From the NCBI GenBank assembly GCA_947630285.1, contig CANRHD010000008.1, positions 1 to 64,000 of the forward strand: DNA of 64,000 nt, given 5' to 3'. The notes beneath the pieces were generated by a model. The model ran no database searches, was not told the origin of the DNA, and worked only from the letters and a program-made list of their open reading frames with translations. This DNA comes from an uncultured Clostridia bacterium (GTDB lineage: Bacteria; Bacillota; Clostridia; Oscillospirales; Acutalibacteraceae). How positions within the stretch are numbered: the first letter of the stretch is position 1; each line of letters starts with the position of its first letter. The position numbers and the translations under genes were made by a program. Of the stretch, positions 27,649 to 37,501 are shown piece by piece.

Positions 27649-28242
27649 TTATTTGTTATATGCCTTATATTCCTCCGGATTATTCTGCTTAAAATAATCC
27701 TCGCCGAAGTATGTAATTGCGTTCCTGCCCGTGGAAGTAACGGTTATGAGTATATAATCGCCCTTATAATACCAGATATAATTTTCCTTATCCTCTTTTT
27801 TGAGTACGGCGTGCCTGCCGTATAATTCGTCGAAGCGTTTTATTGCGCTGTCAAGCTTAAAGCCCGCTTCCTCGCTTGTTTCGTACTGAACCTCGCAAAG
27901 ATTTGCGGTTAAATCAAAAATAAAATACACGGTGGATTTTGTACCGCTTTTTACAAAGTCCAGATTTTCCTTTTCCATTACAAAGTAATACCGGCCGCTG
28001 TTGCTAAGCAAAATATTTATTTCCTGCCCTACCGCCTTTTGCGTTTCCTCAACGCTCATACCCATTTGCGTATTAAAGACCTTGTACTCGCTGAGAGGCA
28101 CAACGGGTTTAGTCGTAGTCTCACGGGTAGTGGTGATAATCGGGGCAGGCTCAAAGGTCTGCGGTTTGCGGCATGACGCAAATGCAGCGGTTATAACAAT
28201 TATAAAAATCAATACAACAGGAATTATCTTTTTAATATCCAT
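27649..28242 (-). CDS. Putative lipoprotein located between parA and parB
   Basis: Lipobox AAFASC, Thr-rich linker, about 140-aa domain. Confidence 0.65.
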   Translation of the reverse strand: MDIKKIIPVVLIFIIVITAAFASCRKPQTFEPAPIITTTRETTTKPVVPLSEYKVFNTQMGMSVEETQKAVGQEINILLSNSGRYYFVMEKENLDFVKSGTKSTVYFIFDLTANLCEVQYETSEEAGFKLDSAIKRFDELYGRHAVLKKEDKENYIWYYKGDYILITVTSTGRNAITYFGEDYFKQNNPEEYKAYNK

Positions 28243-28255
28243 ACCGTAACCTCCG

Positions 28256-29017
28256 TTACTGTTTGTCTAAAAATTCCTTTGCAAAATTCTCATATGCGGC
28301 AGCGCCCTTGGAGCTCCTGTCATAATACATTACGGGTTCGCCGAAGCTCGGAGCCTCGGACAGCCTGACATTCCTCGGAATTGCACAGGAGTAAACCTTT
28401 TTCGGGAAGAATTTTTTAACCTCGTCAACAACCTGTCCGGTAAGGTTCAGCCTGCCGTCATACATGGTCAGCAGAACCCCTTCCAGCTCAAGCTGCGGAT
28501 TATAGAGCCTTTTTATCTGCCTGACGGTCGCCATAAGCTGCGCCAAGCCCTCAAGCGCATAGTATTCGCACTGTATGGGAACCAAAAACGAATCGCTCGC
28601 ACAAAGGGCGTTTATGGTAATTAAGCCCAGAGACGGCGGACAGTCAAGAAATATAAAATCATAATTATCCCATATTTCCGCCAAAGCCATTTTAACAAGG
28701 CTTTCACGCCTGTTAAGCCCTATCATCTCAACCTCTGCGCCGGCAAGGTTTATGTCGGCCGGCAGTAAATCAACATTTTTAAACTTTGTTTTTATCACAA
28801 TTTCCGACGCTTTAACGGAATTTATAAGCATATCGTAGGTGGAGTTTTCAATCTCCCTTTTATTTATTCCGTAACCGCTTGTGGAATTGCCCTGGGGGTC
28901 AATGTCAACAAGCAAAACCTTTTTGCCCAAAGCGCCTATTGCCGCAGAGAGGTTTACCGCCGTGGTGGTTTTGCCCACTCCGCCCTTTTGGTTTATTACA
29001 GAAACGGTCTTTGCCAA
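28256..29017 (-). CDS. parA: Chromosome partitioning ATPase ParA/Soj
   Basis: VINQKGGVGKTTTAVNLSAAIGALGKKVLLVDIDPQGN. Confidence 0.96.
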   Translation of the reverse strand: MAKTVSVINQKGGVGKTTTAVNLSAAIGALGKKVLLVDIDPQGNSTSGYGINKREIENSTYDMLINSVKASEIVIKTKFKNVDLLPADINLAGAEVEMIGLNRRESLVKMALAEIWDNYDFIFLDCPPSLGLITINALCASDSFLVPIQCEYYALEGLAQLMATVRQIKRLYNPQLELEGVLLTMYDGRLNLTGQVVDEVKKFFPKKVYSCAIPRNVRLSEAPSFGEPVMYYDRSSKGAAAYENFAKEFLDKQ

Positions 29018-29121
29018 ATTTATTCACTCCGATAACATTTCTTAGCGTATATGCAGTAGTATAACATAAATATCTACAAAATTAAATACTTTTTGTCAAA
29101 TTTTATGAGATTATTGCAAAA

Positions 29122-29137
29122 TGTTTCATGTGAAACA
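29122..29137. promoter_or_regulatory. parS site (TGTTTCATGTGAAACA)
   Basis: 15/16 match to TGTTTCACGTGAAACA, upstream of parA. Confidence 0.85.
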
Positions 29138-29273
29138 ATGCAAAACGACGGCATCGGTAAATATTCCGATAACCGTCGTCCTGCTTGTGGATGTGGGGTG
29201 TGAAAGAGAAGGATATGGGTATTTAAAACGGGACGCCCTAACAGGGGTATTAAAGCGCACCTGTTTTAACTTG

Positions 29274-30110
29274 TTAAACCGCCTCCCCCGAATCTCCGGG
29301 AAGACTTATGCGAAGCTGTTCGAGCTTCGGTATTCTTACGATATATTCTATATATTCGGCAGTCTCGCTCTTGGCTGTGTCTGCGTCTACGCCGGCACGC
29401 CTTATGGTGTCAACCGCATGGTTAAGCGTGTTTATAAAAAGCCTTATATCCCTTATGCCCTTTATTGCGCTTTTGGGCTTGCGGCTTCTTGAAATCATCT
29501 GTTCGATGAGCCTTTCGGTCTCGGTCACATTGAGGCGCCTGTCTATTATAATGGAGAGCGCCCTCGCCCTCTGAACATCGTCGGGGAGCATTAAAAGCGC
29601 CCTGGCGTGCCTTTCGGTAAGTCCTGCCCTTGAAAGCTTAAATCTCATTTCCTCGGGCAGTTTTAAAATCCTGAGCTTGTTTGAAATTGTCGATTGCGCC
29701 AGACCGAGCCTTTTTGCAACGGCTTCCCTGCTCATTGAAAAATCATTTATGAGCCTCTCTATCGCTTCGGCCTCTTCAAAGAAGTCGAGGCCCTGCCTTT
29801 GCAGGTTTTCAAGCAGAGAAAATACCGCGGAGTCCTTTTCGTCGATGTCAACGACTATCGCAGGGATTTTTGAAAAGCCTACAAGCCTTGCCGCCCTGAG
29901 CCTTCTCTCGCCGGTAACGAGCTCAAAGCGCTTGTCGCCGGCCCTTTTTACGGTAATCGGCTGTAAGATGCCGTTTTCCCTTATCGACTGCGCCAGACCC
30001 TCAAGCTCGTCGAAGTCAAATCTTCTTCTTGGCTGGTCGGGATTGGGGTCAATCAAATCCTGCGGAATGTTATAGACCTCGGCCGCACATTTTATTTTTT
30101 CTGTTTTCAT
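29274..30110 (-). CDS. noc: Nucleoid occlusion protein Noc (ParB paralogue)
   Basis: QPRRRFDFDEL, TGERRLRAARLVG, HTH AQSTISNKLRILKLP, TERHARALL; start at 30110 favoured by GGGGAGGTG SD over the track start 30209. Confidence 0.88.
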   Translation of the reverse strand: MKTEKIKCAAEVYNIPQDLIDPNPDQPRRRFDFDELEGLAQSIRENGILQPITVKRAGDKRFELVTGERRLRAARLVGFSKIPAIVVDIDEKDSAVFSLLENLQRQGLDFFEEAEAIERLINDFSMSREAVAKRLGLAQSTISNKLRILKLPEEMRFKLSRAGLTERHARALLMLPDDVQRARALSIIIDRRLNVTETERLIEQMISRSRKPKSAIKGIRDIRLFINTLNHAVDTIRRAGVDADTAKSETAEYIEYIVRIPKLEQLRISLPGDSGEAV

Positions 30111-30220
30111 AAAAACACCTCCCCGGTGCTTGTCCTCTGAACATAGAATAACACCGAAGAGGTTAATTTGTAAAGAAAATTCGTTCGTCCGAAAACGACG
30201 CCGTATCATGGGTTTCGTGA

Positions 30221-30934
30221 TTATTTTATGGGTTTTTTTGCAATCTTGGCGGACGCTCTCGGGTATTTTGTCGGAGTTTGCGAAATCTTTTTTATCACTA
30301 AAATCCTACGGGAAACATTTTCGACCAAATCAAACAAATTATCGCCGCAAATTTCTCCGCCGAGAAGCGAAACGGCCTTCTTCGCCTGCAAAATCTCATC
30401 GTCCGCCGCCGCAGATTTCATTGAGACAAACCTGCCGCCGACCTTGACGAACGGCAGACAGTACTCGGAAAGGTTAGTCAGGTTTGCCACCGCTCTCGCC
30501 GCCGCAAAATCAAATTTTTCCCGATATTCGGGCATTTTTCCTGCTTCCTCCGCCCTTGCGTGAACGGTTTGGGCGTTCAGACCGGTTCCTTTCAGCACGC
30601 TTTCGATAAAGCCGAGCTTCTTTTTTGTCGAGTCGAGGAGCGTAACCTTTAAATCGGGTCTTGCAATGAGCAGAACAAGCCCCGGAAAGCCTGCGCCGGT
30701 GCCGATGTCGATAAGACTTGAGTTTTCGGGAAAATCGACATATTTAAAAACTGCAAGGCAGTCGGCAAAATGCTTTACCGTGACCTCTTCGGGCTGTGTG
30801 ATGGCCGTCAGATTAAAGCTTTTGTTTGTTTCGACAAGCAGTTCGGCGTAGCGTTCAAGCCTTTCATACGCTTTTTCGCCAAGCGGCGCATTAAATTTTT
30901 CTATTGTGTCATACAGCAGTTTTTTATTTAACAT
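30221..30934 (-). CDS. rsmG: 16S rRNA (guanine527-N7)-methyltransferase RsmG
   Basis: SLIDIGTGAGFPGLVLLIARPDLKVTLLDSTKKKLGF. Confidence 0.95.
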   Translation of the reverse strand: MLNKKLLYDTIEKFNAPLGEKAYERLERYAELLVETNKSFNLTAITQPEEVTVKHFADCLAVFKYVDFPENSSLIDIGTGAGFPGLVLLIARPDLKVTLLDSTKKKLGFIESVLKGTGLNAQTVHARAEEAGKMPEYREKFDFAAARAVANLTNLSEYCLPFVKVGGRFVSMKSAAADDEILQAKKAVSLLGGEICGDNLFDLVENVSRRILVIKKISQTPTKYPRASAKIAKKPIK

Positions 30935-30942
30935 ATGAACCT

Positions 30943-32814
30943 CTATTTTCCCGTTTTGTTTAAATAGATAAGCAACACGGAAATATCGGACGGGGAAACG
31001 CCCGAAATTCTCGACGCCTGGCCTACGCTGTGCGGTCTGATTTTTGTAAGCTTTTCTCTCGCCTCAAGGCGCAGACCCTCGATGCTGTTATAATCTATAT
31101 CGTCGGGAAGCTTTTTTACCTCAAGTCTTCTCATTTCGTTTATCTGCGCCTGCTGACGCCTGATATAGCCCTCATATTTAAGCTCTATTTCCACCTGCTC
31201 AAAGACTTCAGGGGGCAAATCCGGCCTTTCGCTGTCAAACGGCGCCAAATCCGCATAGCTCAACTGCGGCCTCTTTAAAAGCTCCGCAAGCTTAACGCCC
31301 TTTTCAAGCGGAGAAGTTCCGTGCGAAACGAGCAAATTCTGCAACTCGCCGCTTATGTGGACGGTGGTTTGCGTAACCCTGCGCTTTTCTTCCTCTATCT
31401 GTTTAAGCTTGTTTAAAAACGCCCCGTATCTCTCTTCGGAAATAAGCCCCAGCCTGTACCCGTAAGGGGTCAGCCTTATATCGGCGTTATCCTGCCTGAG
31501 CAAAAGCCTGTATTCGCTCCTCGATGTCATCATTCTGTAGGGGTCCATACAGCCCTTTGTAACCAAATCGTCTATAAGCGTACCTATATACGATGAAGCT
31601 CTGTCAAGTATAAACGGCTCTTCGCCCTTAACCTTTAAAGCGGCGTTAATGCCTGCAATAAGCCCCTGCGCCGCCGCCTCCTCGTAGCCCGACGAGCCGT
31701 TAAACTGCCCTGCGCCGAAAAGGCCCTCAAGGTCAAGAAATTCAAGGCTCGGTTTCAGCGCCAAGGGATCGACACAGTCATATTCTATGGCGTATGCCGT
31801 CCGCATAACCTCAACTTTTTCAAGACCCTTAATTGTTTTCAGGAATTTAAGCTGTATCTCCTCGGGAAGCGACGACGACATTCCCTGCAAATAAAGCTCC
31901 TCGGTATCAAGTCCGCAGGGCTCTATAAAGAACTGATGCCTTTGCTTTTCGGGAAATCGAACGATTTTATCCTCAAAGCTCGGACAGTACCTCGGGCCTA
32001 TGCCCTCGATTTTACCGCTGTACATGGGCGATCTGTCAAGGTTTTCAAGTATGACCTTTTTCGTCTCATCGTTCGTATATGCTATATAGCAAAACGACTT
32101 GTTTTCGGGCGGCCGTTTGGTTTCAAACGAAAAAGCGGTGTCGGTTTCGTCGCCCTCCTGCTTTTCGAGAACGGAAAAGTCAACGCTTCTCCTGTTCACC
32201 CTTGACGGAGTACCCGTTTTAAATCTTCTAAGCGGAATATTCAGCTTTTTAAGGCTTTCGGAAAGCTTTGCCGCAGGGAACATACCGTCGGGGCCGCTCT
32301 CAAAGGATACTTCGCCTATGTATATTTTACCGCCCAAAAAGGTGCCCGTTGCAAGCACTACGCATTTTGCGGTGTAAACGGCTTCGAGCATTGTTCTCAA
32401 CTGCCATTTGCCCTCACCGGTTTTCCTTATATCGACTATTTCCGCCTGCTTGACATCAAGATTTTCCTGTAATTCAAGCGCATGCTTCATATATTTTGAA
32501 TATTCCCGTCTGTCGATTTGCGCACGCAGAGAGTGAACGGCGGGACCCTTGCCCCTGTTGAGCATTCTCGTCTGAATTTGGGTTTTGTCCGCCGCCTTTC
32601 CCATTTCACCGCCGAGGGCGTCCACCTCACGGACAAGATGCCCCTTGGAAGTCCCTCCTATAGACGGATTGCAAGGCATATTGCCGATAGAGTCAAGGTT
32701 TATCGCAAAAACAACGGTTTTCACTCCCAGCCGTGCGGACGCAAGGGCGGCCTCTATCCCGGCATGTCCGGCGCCGATTACCGCAACATCATATTCCTTT
32801 GCAAAATATTCCAT
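30943..32814 (-). CDS. mnmG: tRNA uridine-5-carboxymethylaminomethyl modification enzyme MnmG
   Basis: YDVAVIGAGHAGIEAALASARLG..., NPSIGGTSKGHLVREVDALGGEMG. Confidence 0.97.
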   Translation of the reverse strand: MEYFAKEYDVAVIGAGHAGIEAALASARLGVKTVVFAINLDSIGNMPCNPSIGGTSKGHLVREVDALGGEMGKAADKTQIQTRMLNRGKGPAVHSLRAQIDRREYSKYMKHALELQENLDVKQAEIVDIRKTGEGKWQLRTMLEAVYTAKCVVLATGTFLGGKIYIGEVSFESGPDGMFPAAKLSESLKKLNIPLRRFKTGTPSRVNRRSVDFSVLEKQEGDETDTAFSFETKRPPENKSFCYIAYTNDETKKVILENLDRSPMYSGKIEGIGPRYCPSFEDKIVRFPEKQRHQFFIEPCGLDTEELYLQGMSSSLPEEIQLKFLKTIKGLEKVEVMRTAYAIEYDCVDPLALKPSLEFLDLEGLFGAGQFNGSSGYEEAAAQGLIAGINAALKVKGEEPFILDRASSYIGTLIDDLVTKGCMDPYRMMTSRSEYRLLLRQDNADIRLTPYGYRLGLISEERYGAFLNKLKQIEEEKRRVTQTTVHISGELQNLLVSHGTSPLEKGVKLAELLKRPQLSYADLAPFDSERPDLPPEVFEQVEIELKYEGYIRRQQAQINEMRRLEVKKLPDDIDYNSIEGLRLEAREKLTKIRPHSVGQASRISGVSPSDISVLLIYLNKTGK

Positions 32815-32828
32815 ATCAATACCTCAAA

Positions 32829-32844
32829 TGTTTCATGTGAAACA
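32829..32844. promoter_or_regulatory. parS site (TGTTTCATGTGAAACA)
   Basis: Same 16-mer as at 29122; lies in the mnmE-mnmG gap. Confidence 0.85.
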
Positions 32845-32847
32845 ATT

Positions 32848-34209
32848 TTATTTCCCTACGCAAAATTGCGAAAAAATCTCGTTTACTACGCTTTGCGTCG
32901 CCTTTTCTCCCGTTAAAATATCAAGATTTTCTATTGCGGAGTCTATGCTGACGCTTATTGCGTCCCTTGTCATACCTGCCTGCACGGCCCGAACCGCCTC
33001 GCATATGCCCTCATAAGCAAGCTTACAGCAGGAATACTGCCTCTCGTTCATTAAAGTGGCGGCGGAAGCGTCAAATTCATCTGTACCCAAAACCTTTTCG
33101 ATTTCCCTTTCAAGCTCCGCCATGCCCTTTTTCTGCTTTGCGCTTATAAACACAACATTTTTAAAGCTGTTTTTTATGGCGTCGGCGTCAATTTTCCGAA
33201 CAAGATCCGTTTTGTTTATCACGGCTACGGCGTTTTTGCCCTCGCACAGCCTGATAATTTCCCCGTCTTCGGCGGTCAGGCTCTCCGAAAAATCGAAAAC
33301 CGCAAGTATAAGCGACGCCCTGCCCGTTTTTTGTTTGGTTCTGTCAACGCCGATTTTCTCTACCGTATCCTGCGTTTCGTGAAGCCCTGCCGTATCTGCA
33401 AGGCGCAGAACCGTGCCGCCGAGAACGACGGTTTCCTCGACTATATCCCTGGTAGTTCCGGCAACGGAGGTCACTATTGATTTTTCGTACCCGGTAAGCA
33501 TATTCATCAGGGCGGATTTTCCCACATTCGGCCTGCCGATTATAACGGTTTCAACGCCCTCGATTACGGCCTGTCCCACATCGAAGCGTGAAATAAGCCG
33601 CTTCAGCTTTTCGCCGTTGCTTTTCAGCGAAAAAAGCAAATTTTCATCGCTTAAATCCTCTATCTCGTCGTCGGGGTAATCCACCCATGCCGCCATTTGT
33701 GCCGCCCTCTTTTTAAGAGAATTTGAAATTTCCGAAATGTTTTTGTATAAAGCCCCGTCAAGGGTGTTGAGCGCCGCCGCTTTTGCCTGCTCGGACTTTG
33801 CGCTTATAATATTCATAACGGATTCGGCGCTCGTAAGATCCATCTTTCCGTTTAAAAAAGCCCTTTTTGTAAACTCGCCGGGCTGTGCGGCGACTGCGCC
33901 CGAGGACAGAGCCGCCCTAAGCAGCTGCTTTGTCACAAGCAAGCCTCCGTGGCAGGAGATTTCAACAACATCTTCGCCGGTATAGCTTTTCGGCGCCCTG
34001 AAAACAAGTGCAACCGCCTCGTCTATCTCTTCGTTTTCAAAATACGCCTTTCCGTATGCCGCCGTGTAGCCTTTCATTTTGTCTAATTTTACGCCCGATA
34101 CGCTTTTAAAAATTCTGTCGGCCACGGTCAGGGCGTTTTCGCCCGAAATTCTGACTATCCCGATGCCGCCGGCGGCCTGTCCTGTTGAAATAGCGGCGAT
34201 TGTACTCAT
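32848..34209 (-). CDS. mnmE: tRNA modification GTPase MnmE
   Basis: G domain GRPNVGKSALMN, DTAG, NKTD; C-terminal FCVGK. Confidence 0.96.
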   Translation of the reverse strand: MSTIAAISTGQAAGGIGIVRISGENALTVADRIFKSVSGVKLDKMKGYTAAYGKAYFENEEIDEAVALVFRAPKSYTGEDVVEISCHGGLLVTKQLLRAALSSGAVAAQPGEFTKRAFLNGKMDLTSAESVMNIISAKSEQAKAAALNTLDGALYKNISEISNSLKKRAAQMAAWVDYPDDEIEDLSDENLLFSLKSNGEKLKRLISRFDVGQAVIEGVETVIIGRPNVGKSALMNMLTGYEKSIVTSVAGTTRDIVEETVVLGGTVLRLADTAGLHETQDTVEKIGVDRTKQKTGRASLILAVFDFSESLTAEDGEIIRLCEGKNAVAVINKTDLVRKIDADAIKNSFKNVVFISAKQKKGMAELEREIEKVLGTDEFDASAATLMNERQYSCCKLAYEGICEAVRAVQAGMTRDAISVSIDSAIENLDILTGEKATQSVVNEIFSQFCVGK

Positions 34210-34290
34210 TTTATCACCTCTTTAAAGTAAAATAAAATCGGGAGGGAAACCCACCCGATTTACACCAGAGGGAGCACCCTCTTATTTTTT

Positions 34291-34460
34291 TCAGCCTGTC
34301 GATAAACTGTTTTGCAATAGCAAAATGTTCAAAAGTTTTTGTCCGTCTTTTTTCAAAAAGAAGATTCCCCTGCCAGGGGAAATGTCTGCGAAGCAGACAA
34401 AAGGGTAAGGGTCGAGGGGCAAAGCCCCCGGCGCAGTCCGCAGACTGCGAAAAACTTACG
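34291..34460 (+). repeat. Modular intergenic repeat, copy C (3' truncated)
   Basis: TCAGCCTGTCGATAAACTGTTTTGCAATAGCAAAATG..CGCAGTCCGCAGACTGCGAAAAACTTACGCTT. Confidence 0.88.
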
Positions 34461-34461
34461 C

Positions 34462-35403
34462 TTATTCTTCGTCATTTTTAACTTCAACCTTGCCGTAAAG
34501 GGAAGCGGAAGAGTAATCGCTCCTCTTTTCACGGTTTTCCGAAATTTCCGGAACATAGGCTTCCCTCTTGGGTCTTCTGTCCCTTGAGCCTCTGCCCCTG
34601 TCCTTATAGCCGTAGTTTCCCTTTCCGCCGTTTTCGGGAGCAATTATAACCCGTCTGTCAAGGTCCTCCCCGGTTGAATATGAAGTTGCGCCCTTGATTT
34701 CCTGAACCGCCGTGTGGATTATTCTTCTCTCGTAGGGGTTCATAGGTTCAAGCGCAACGCTTCTGCCTGTTTTAACCGCACGGACAGCGGTTCTTTTTGC
34801 AAGGTTTTCCAAAACGGCAACTCTTTTTTCACGGTAATTGCCGACATTGATGAACACCCTTTTAAAGCCTGCGCCGCCCTTGTTTGCGGACATTCTTGCA
34901 AGATACTGTATAGCGTCGAGCGTTTCGCCCCTTCTGCCGATTACTATGCCGTAATCCTCGCCGCACTCAAGCTCAAAATAAATTTCCTCGTCGTCGGCAA
35001 GAACCTTTATATCGCACTGCTCTATACCGAGGCCCAAAATAATTGACTTGATGTAATCCGCCGTATCGTTATATTCGTCGGTCGGCTTTAAGGAGTCTCT
35101 CTTTTCCTCGGGCGCAACGGCCTTTACTTCCCTCGGCGCTCTGTTCTCTGCGGTTTTTGCGGATTTTTTGCCGTTTTCCCTTTCGCCCTTAGCCTTTTCT
35201 TCTTTTACGGGTTTTTCGTCGGGAATTTCAACTGTAACCTTTACCTGAGCCGGAGAGCCGCCGAAAAGGCCGAATTTCTTTTTCTCCGGAACTTTCAAAA
35301 CCTCAAGATTATAAAGATCCATTTCGGTAAGGCCCAACTCAAGCAGAGCCGCATTTTTTGCTTCCTCGATGGTAGAAGCTGTTTTAATACTTTCTTTAAT
35401 CAT
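34462..35403 (-). CDS. jag: Jag/KhpB RNA-binding protein
   Basis: Jag_N KFGLFGGSPAQVKVTV, KH GIVIGRRGETLDAIQYL, R3H NPYERRIIHTAVQEIKGATSYSTG. Confidence 0.92.
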   Translation of the reverse strand: MIKESIKTASTIEEAKNAALLELGLTEMDLYNLEVLKVPEKKKFGLFGGSPAQVKVTVEIPDEKPVKEEKAKGERENGKKSAKTAENRAPREVKAVAPEEKRDSLKPTDEYNDTADYIKSIILGLGIEQCDIKVLADDEEIYFELECGEDYGIVIGRRGETLDAIQYLARMSANKGGAGFKRVFINVGNYREKRVAVLENLAKRTAVRAVKTGRSVALEPMNPYERRIIHTAVQEIKGATSYSTGEDLDRRVIIAPENGGKGNYGYKDRGRGSRDRRPKREAYVPEISENREKRSDYSSASLYGKVEVKNDEE

Positions 35404-35423
35404 TTTTTACACCTGCTGTAAGC

Positions 35424-36368
35424 TTATTTTTTAAACTCGTTAATTTTTTTCGTGTTTTCTTCCTTTGAACGGCGATAAACGGTTTCATCAATCATTGCTT
35501 TTGCCAAAACCTTTTTCGGCTCGTAAACATGGTTCAAAATTATCATTTGAACAAACGACAATAACGAAGACAATATAATATAAATACCGATGCTTATCGG
35601 GAAAAGGAATGCAAAATAAATCTGCATTATCGGTGAAAAGAGCATCATACAGCCCATTGACGGATTTTTTGCCATATCGGGATTGGTCTTTTTCTGACGG
35701 TACATAGAATAAAAGCTCGTCGCAAAAGCGATAAGACCCGAAACAATGGGAATTATCCAAAAAATATCAAAGTGTTTGAAATCCGGAGTTTTTGCAAGGT
35801 CAAGGCCGAATAAATTAAATTTGCTTATGAAAAGCTCTATACTCTTAATATGCTCCTGCGTAAGGCCGGAGACGGACGCCAAATCAAGCTTATCCCAATT
35901 CATCAATGCGGTAAGCTCCGCCCTGTAGTTGTTCTTTTCATAAACATTTGTGCCAAAGGCGATACCCATGGTTTTAAGCTGTTCAACAACCGACGAGGGT
36001 ATTCTCAAAACCATTGAAAACGGGTGAAGGTTTACCTGATAAAGACCGAGCATTACGGGAAGCTGAATAATCAAAGGCAAACAGCCGCCGCCCATTGCGG
36101 AAAAGCCCTCTCTCTGATACAGCTCCTGCGTCTCCTGCTGGATTTTTTGCTGATCGTTGCCGTATTTTTCTCTTATTCTTCTGAGCTTCGGCTGAAGGCG
36201 CTGCTGCATCGCTATGCTTTTCTGCTGTTTGATTGCAGAGGGAAGCAGGCAAAATTTAACTACCAACAGCAAGCAAAAAATTGACAAAATATAATTGTCT
36301 GTCAGGGCATAAAATATTGAAATGACAAACCCGAAAGGGATACCCAATATTTCATAAATTCTTGTCAT
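35424..36368 (-). CDS. yidC: Membrane protein insertase YidC/OxaA
   Basis: 60KD_IMP motifs, QQKTNPDMAKNPSMGCMMLFSPIMQIYFAFLFPISIGIYIILSSLL; position between yidD and jag. Confidence 0.93.
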   Translation of the reverse strand: MTRIYEILGIPFGFVISIFYALTDNYILSIFCLLLVVKFCLLPSAIKQQKSIAMQQRLQPKLRRIREKYGNDQQKIQQETQELYQREGFSAMGGGCLPLIIQLPVMLGLYQVNLHPFSMVLRIPSSVVEQLKTMGIAFGTNVYEKNNYRAELTALMNWDKLDLASVSGLTQEHIKSIELFISKFNLFGLDLAKTPDFKHFDIFWIIPIVSGLIAFATSFYSMYRQKKTNPDMAKNPSMGCMMLFSPIMQIYFAFLFPISIGIYIILSSLLSFVQMIILNHVYEPKKVLAKAMIDETVYRRSKEENTKKINEFKK

Positions 36369-36400
36369 TTATGTTCCTCCGAACAAAATGCCTGCGCATT

Positions 36401-36634
36401 TTATTTTTTTAATTTTTCCTTTTTTTCGGGCACTAAATCCACTCCTCCGGGGAAAAGGGGATTGCACCTTAACAAACGCCGTACTGCGAGTAAACCGCCC
36501 TTTAATACGCCGAACCTTTCTATGGCTGTAAGCGCATACTGAGAGCAGGTGGGGTAATACCTGCATCTCGGCGGAAAAAGCGGTGAAATTTTACGCTGAT
36601 AAAATTTTATCATTTTAATAGCATATTCTTTCAT
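36401..36634 (-). CDS. yidD: Membrane protein insertion efficiency factor YidD
   Basis: [37 protein letters not shown]. Confidence 0.95.
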   Translation of the reverse strand: MKEYAIKMIKFYQRKISPLFPPRCRYYPTCSQYALTAIERFGVLKGGLLAVRRLLRCNPLFPGGVDLVPEKKEKLKK

Positions 36635-36963
36635 TTAACGGCACCCGCTTTTTGGAGCATTTCAAACAAAACTTTTTCAATATCCGTGCTTTTTAAATAC
36701 TTGGTTTTTGACCTTGAAACAAAAATAAAATCCCAATTACCTTTGATCTGCGGCGAAACATTTCTGTACGCCGCTCTGATAATTCTTTTACAGCGGTTTC
36801 TTTCAACTGCGTTACCGATTTTTTTGCTTACGGTTATACCTATACGACAAATTCCCGCACCGTTAGGCTTCAAATAAACAACCAGTGCAGGATTTGTATA
36901 GGATCTGCCCTTATAGTAAAGGCGTTTAAAATCACAATTACGATTTAAAGTTACCGTTTTCAT
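36631..36963 (-). CDS. rnpA: Ribonuclease P protein component
   Basis: [47 protein letters not shown]; 4-nt overlap with yidD. Confidence 0.95.
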   Translation of the reverse strand: MKTVTLNRNCDFKRLYYKGRSYTNPALVVYLKPNGAGICRIGITVSKKIGNAVERNRCKRIIRAAYRNVSPQIKGNWDFIFVSRSKTKYLKSTDIEKVLFEMLQKAGAVK

Positions 36964-36975
36964 TTAAGAAAATTA

Positions 36976-37110
36976 TTAATAAGATAACTGCTTTCTGCCC
37001 TTGGCTCTGCGGCGGGCAAGTACTTTTCTTCCGTTTCTTGTGGACATTCTTTTACGGAAACCGTGTTCCATCTTGCGATGGCGCTTTTTCGGCTGATATG
37101 TTCTTTTCAT
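36976..37110 (-). CDS. rpmH: 50S ribosomal protein L34
   Basis: Translated by eye: [44 protein letters not shown] (44 aa, missing from the ORF track). Confidence 0.97.
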   Translation of the reverse strand: MKRTYQPKKRHRKMEHGFRKRMSTRNGRKVLARRRAKGRKQLSY

Positions 37111-37501
37111 CACGCTACCTCCGTTTCATTACAAAAATAATCTGCGGAAAGATATTATATACTAAAAACACTTAAAAAGTCAAGATTTTTCACAATTTTA
37201 AGGGCTTTTTAATTTTTCAACTATTTATAGTGAAAAAAATTTTTTTAAAACAAAATATAGTGCATTTTTTCTTTTATTTTTAAAATTTTAAGTAAATTTA
37301 TTTAAAAAATTTTTTCTTTAAGTATTTAAAAATTTTAAAATTTGAATTTTTTATGGTTTAAGTCTGCTTTTTGCAGGCTGATTTTATTTATATATAATAA
37401 ATAACTATAATAGTTAATATTTTACCTTATATTTCGTCGAACAATAAAATGCGGTCGAAAACCTTAAATGTTGTTATTGTGAAAATTAGTACAAGATTGC
37501 A

